DNA of 64,000 nt from Riemerella anatipestifer_F (GTDB taxonomy: Bacteria; Bacteroidota; Bacteroidia; Flavobacteriales; Weeksellaceae). The notes under the pieces are model-generated. The model was not told the DNA's origin. It saw only the letters and a program-made list of their open reading frames with translations, and searched no databases. Location of the stretch: the NCBI RefSeq assembly GCF_037861325.1, contig NZ_JAFELW010000001.1. One strand, written 5' to 3'. Positions within the stretch are counted from its first letter, which is position 1. The number at the start of each line of letters is the position of its first letter. Of the stretch, positions 62,902 to 64,000 are shown piece by piece. Made by a program: the position numbers and the translations under genes.

Positions 62902-64000
62902 TTATTTCACAGGTTTGATAGAAATAGCGTATCCTCCACTTCTTGCCATTTTAACAGGAATTTTAGACTTGCTAGTTACCTCCTTTTTGTAAATATGGTA
63001 CGATTGTGGATTATTAACATAATCAGCATCTTTGCCATCTTCGTAGATAGTTGCTTCATATTTTCTACCTTTATCAAGGAATGATAAATCTACCACAAAA
63101 TCTCTAGCATTTTCGTCTGTAATACCGCCTACAAACCATTCTTCTTTGCCTTTAGCCTTTCTAGCAGTATGAATGTAATCTCCTGGTTCTGCAGCTAGGA
63201 TTTTAGTATCGTCCCAATCCACAGCAACATCTTTTATAAACTGGAAGGCATCTAGGTGCTTCTCATAGTTTTCTGGTAAATCTGCAGCCATCTGTAAAGG
63301 CGAATACATCACAACATAAAGCCCTAGCTGTTTTGCTAAAGTGGTTTTAACAAATCTAGTATCATTAGGGAAATAATAGTTCATTTTAGTTTGGAAAATA
63401 CCTGGCGTATAGTCCATTGGACCACCCATAAATCTCGTAAACGGCAATATGGTTTGGTGTTCTGGCGGATTACCTCCAAAAACTTCGTATTCAGTACCTC
63501 TAGCGGCTTCAGCTGCTACCCAGTTAGGATAAGTTCTATTAAGTCCAGAAGGTCTTACAGATTCGTGAGAGTTAACCATAATTTTGTAATCTGCTGCTTT
63601 TTCTGCGATACGGTTGTAGTGGTTAATCATCCACTGACTGTAATGATGTTCTCCTCTAGGAATAATATTCCCCACATAACCACTTTTAACAGCTGTATAT
63701 CCGTATTTATTCATCAGTTTAAATGCCTCATCTGCCCATCTTTCGTAGTTAGTTGCTGCCCCCGATGTTTCGTGATGCATCATTAGACGAATTCCTTTTT
63801 TATGAGCATAATCGTTAAGCATTTTTATATCAAAATCAGGATATGGTGTAACGAAATCAAAAACAAATTCCTTTGATTTACCAAACCAATCTTCCCAACC
63901 AATGTTCCAACCTTCAATTAACAATGCATCAAAACCGTGTTTAGAAGCAAAATCTATATAGTTTTTTACCTTTTCGTTATTAGCAGCATGCCTTCCGTTA
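62902..64000 (-). CDS. Glycoside hydrolase family 97 alpha-glucosidase, inverting type (partial, N-terminus beyond window)
   Basis: The frame has no stop up to the window edge; about 365 codons of the C-terminal catalytic half are present. It reads from NGRHAANNEKVKNYIDFASK through ALLIEGWNIGWEDWFG to the stop at 62902. Three glutamates, in LMMHHETSG, VNSHESVRPSG and ARGTEYEVFG, lie 69 and 24 residues apart. These equal the spacings of Glu439, Glu508 and Glu532 in Bacteroides SusB as recalled, so this is the inverting, SusB-like branch. VKSGYVGN replaces the nucleophile-Asp motif of retaining GH97 enzymes. The C-terminal beta-domain ends GGYAISIKPVK. Degrades alpha-glucans in the periplasm. 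Confidence 0.9.
   Translation of the reverse strand, partial: NGRHAANNEKVKNYIDFASKHGFDALLIEGWNIGWEDWFGKSKEFVFDFVTPYPDFDIKMLNDYAHKKGIRLMMHHETSGAATNYERWADEAFKLMNKYGYTAVKSGYVGNIIPRGEHHYSQWMINHYNRIAEKAADYKIMVNSHESVRPSGLNRTYPNWVAAEAARGTEYEVFGGNPPEHQTILPFTRFMGGPMDYTPGIFQTKMNYYFPNDTRFVKTTLAKQLGLYVVMYSPLQMAADLPENYEKHLDAFQFIKDVAVDWDDTKILAAEPGDYIHTARKAKGKEEWFVGGITDENARDFVVDLSFLDKGRKYEATIYEDGKDADYVNNPQSYHIYKKEVTSKSKIPVKMARSGGYAISIKPVK

Noticed and set aside
1..64000. Search for tRNA, rRNA, CRISPR repeats, insertion sequences or a mobile island
   Set aside because: No gaps over about 230 bp, no repeat arrays, no transposase or integrase frames, and even codon use across the window.

Overview
The window is AT-rich, densely coded chromosomal DNA of a Bacteroidota bacterium, almost certainly class Flavobacteriia and most likely family Weeksellaceae (Chryseobacterium/Riemerella relatives; the genus is inference). 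The evidence is six gliding/type IX secretion (T9SS) genes (gldF, gldG, porU, porV, gldJ, porT), repeated TAnnTTTG -7 promoter elements, almost no Shine-Dalgarno sequences, menaquinone-type MenG, and families typical of the phylum (DUF2723, GSCFA, GH97, M64). I see no rRNA, tRNA, CRISPR array, prophage, insertion sequence or integrated element. No gap between genes exceeds about 230 bases. Most of the window is core genome.

Layout. 1-4.4 kb, minus strand: a cut-off DUF2723 membrane glycosyltransferase-like gene, tatC and kdsD (Kdo/LPS precursor). 4.5-7.8 kb, plus: recQ and a GT4 glycosyltransferase. 7.8-11.6 kb, minus: an operon of a SAM hydroxide adenosyltransferase, hemJ, gldF and gldG. 11.7-18.6 kb: the T9SS block porU-porV (minus), divergent from gldJ (plus). 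18.7-28.1 kb: murF, a Nudix hydrolase, an SRPBCC-like protein, lptC with an outer-membrane protein, DNA polymerase III delta', dacB with an orphan histidine kinase, then a lipocalin-like and an OmpA-like lipoprotein. 28.2-32.2 kb, plus: a polyprenyl-phosphate pentose pair (UbiA-type phosphoribosyltransferase and a DprE1-like oxidase), a GSCFA protein and tatD. 32.2-35.5 kb, minus: obgE, adk, hpt and a GT-B-like protein. 35.7-38.8 kb, plus: CPBP protease, rdgB, rnz and a TIGR02757 protein. 38.9-44.9 kb, minus: a beta-oxidation operon led by a MarR regulator (marR-fadN-fadA-fadE). 45-51.9 kb: a cyclophilin-FKBP fusion lipoprotein, fabI, fsa, ychF, an M64 peptidase, a holin-fold membrane protein and a KAS III-like enzyme. 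52-58.2 kb, plus: an unknown anchored protein, menG, porT, a metallophosphoesterase, mtgA and a large membrane protein of the so-called site-specific recombinase family. 58.2-64 kb, minus: DUF721, bestrophin, a tricorn-like S41 peptidase, and a cut-off GH97 alpha-glucosidase.

Functional themes. Many genes serve the envelope: protein export (TatC and the T9SS translocon, sortase and shuttle parts), LPS (KdsD, LptC), peptidoglycan (MurF, DacB, MtgA, OmpA-like) and a possible polyprenyl-phosphoryl-pentose donor. The most unusual items are the DprE1-like oxidase with Ala at the position of the benzothiazinone-reactive Cys387, a RecQ that has lost its zinc-binding cysteines, a cyclophilin-FKBP fusion lipoprotein, palindromes at the promoter of the marR-fad operon, two promoters placed so close to ATG that the mRNAs should be leaderless, and an uncharacterised protein linked to menG-porT. 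I did not find a clearly new defence or mobile system here.
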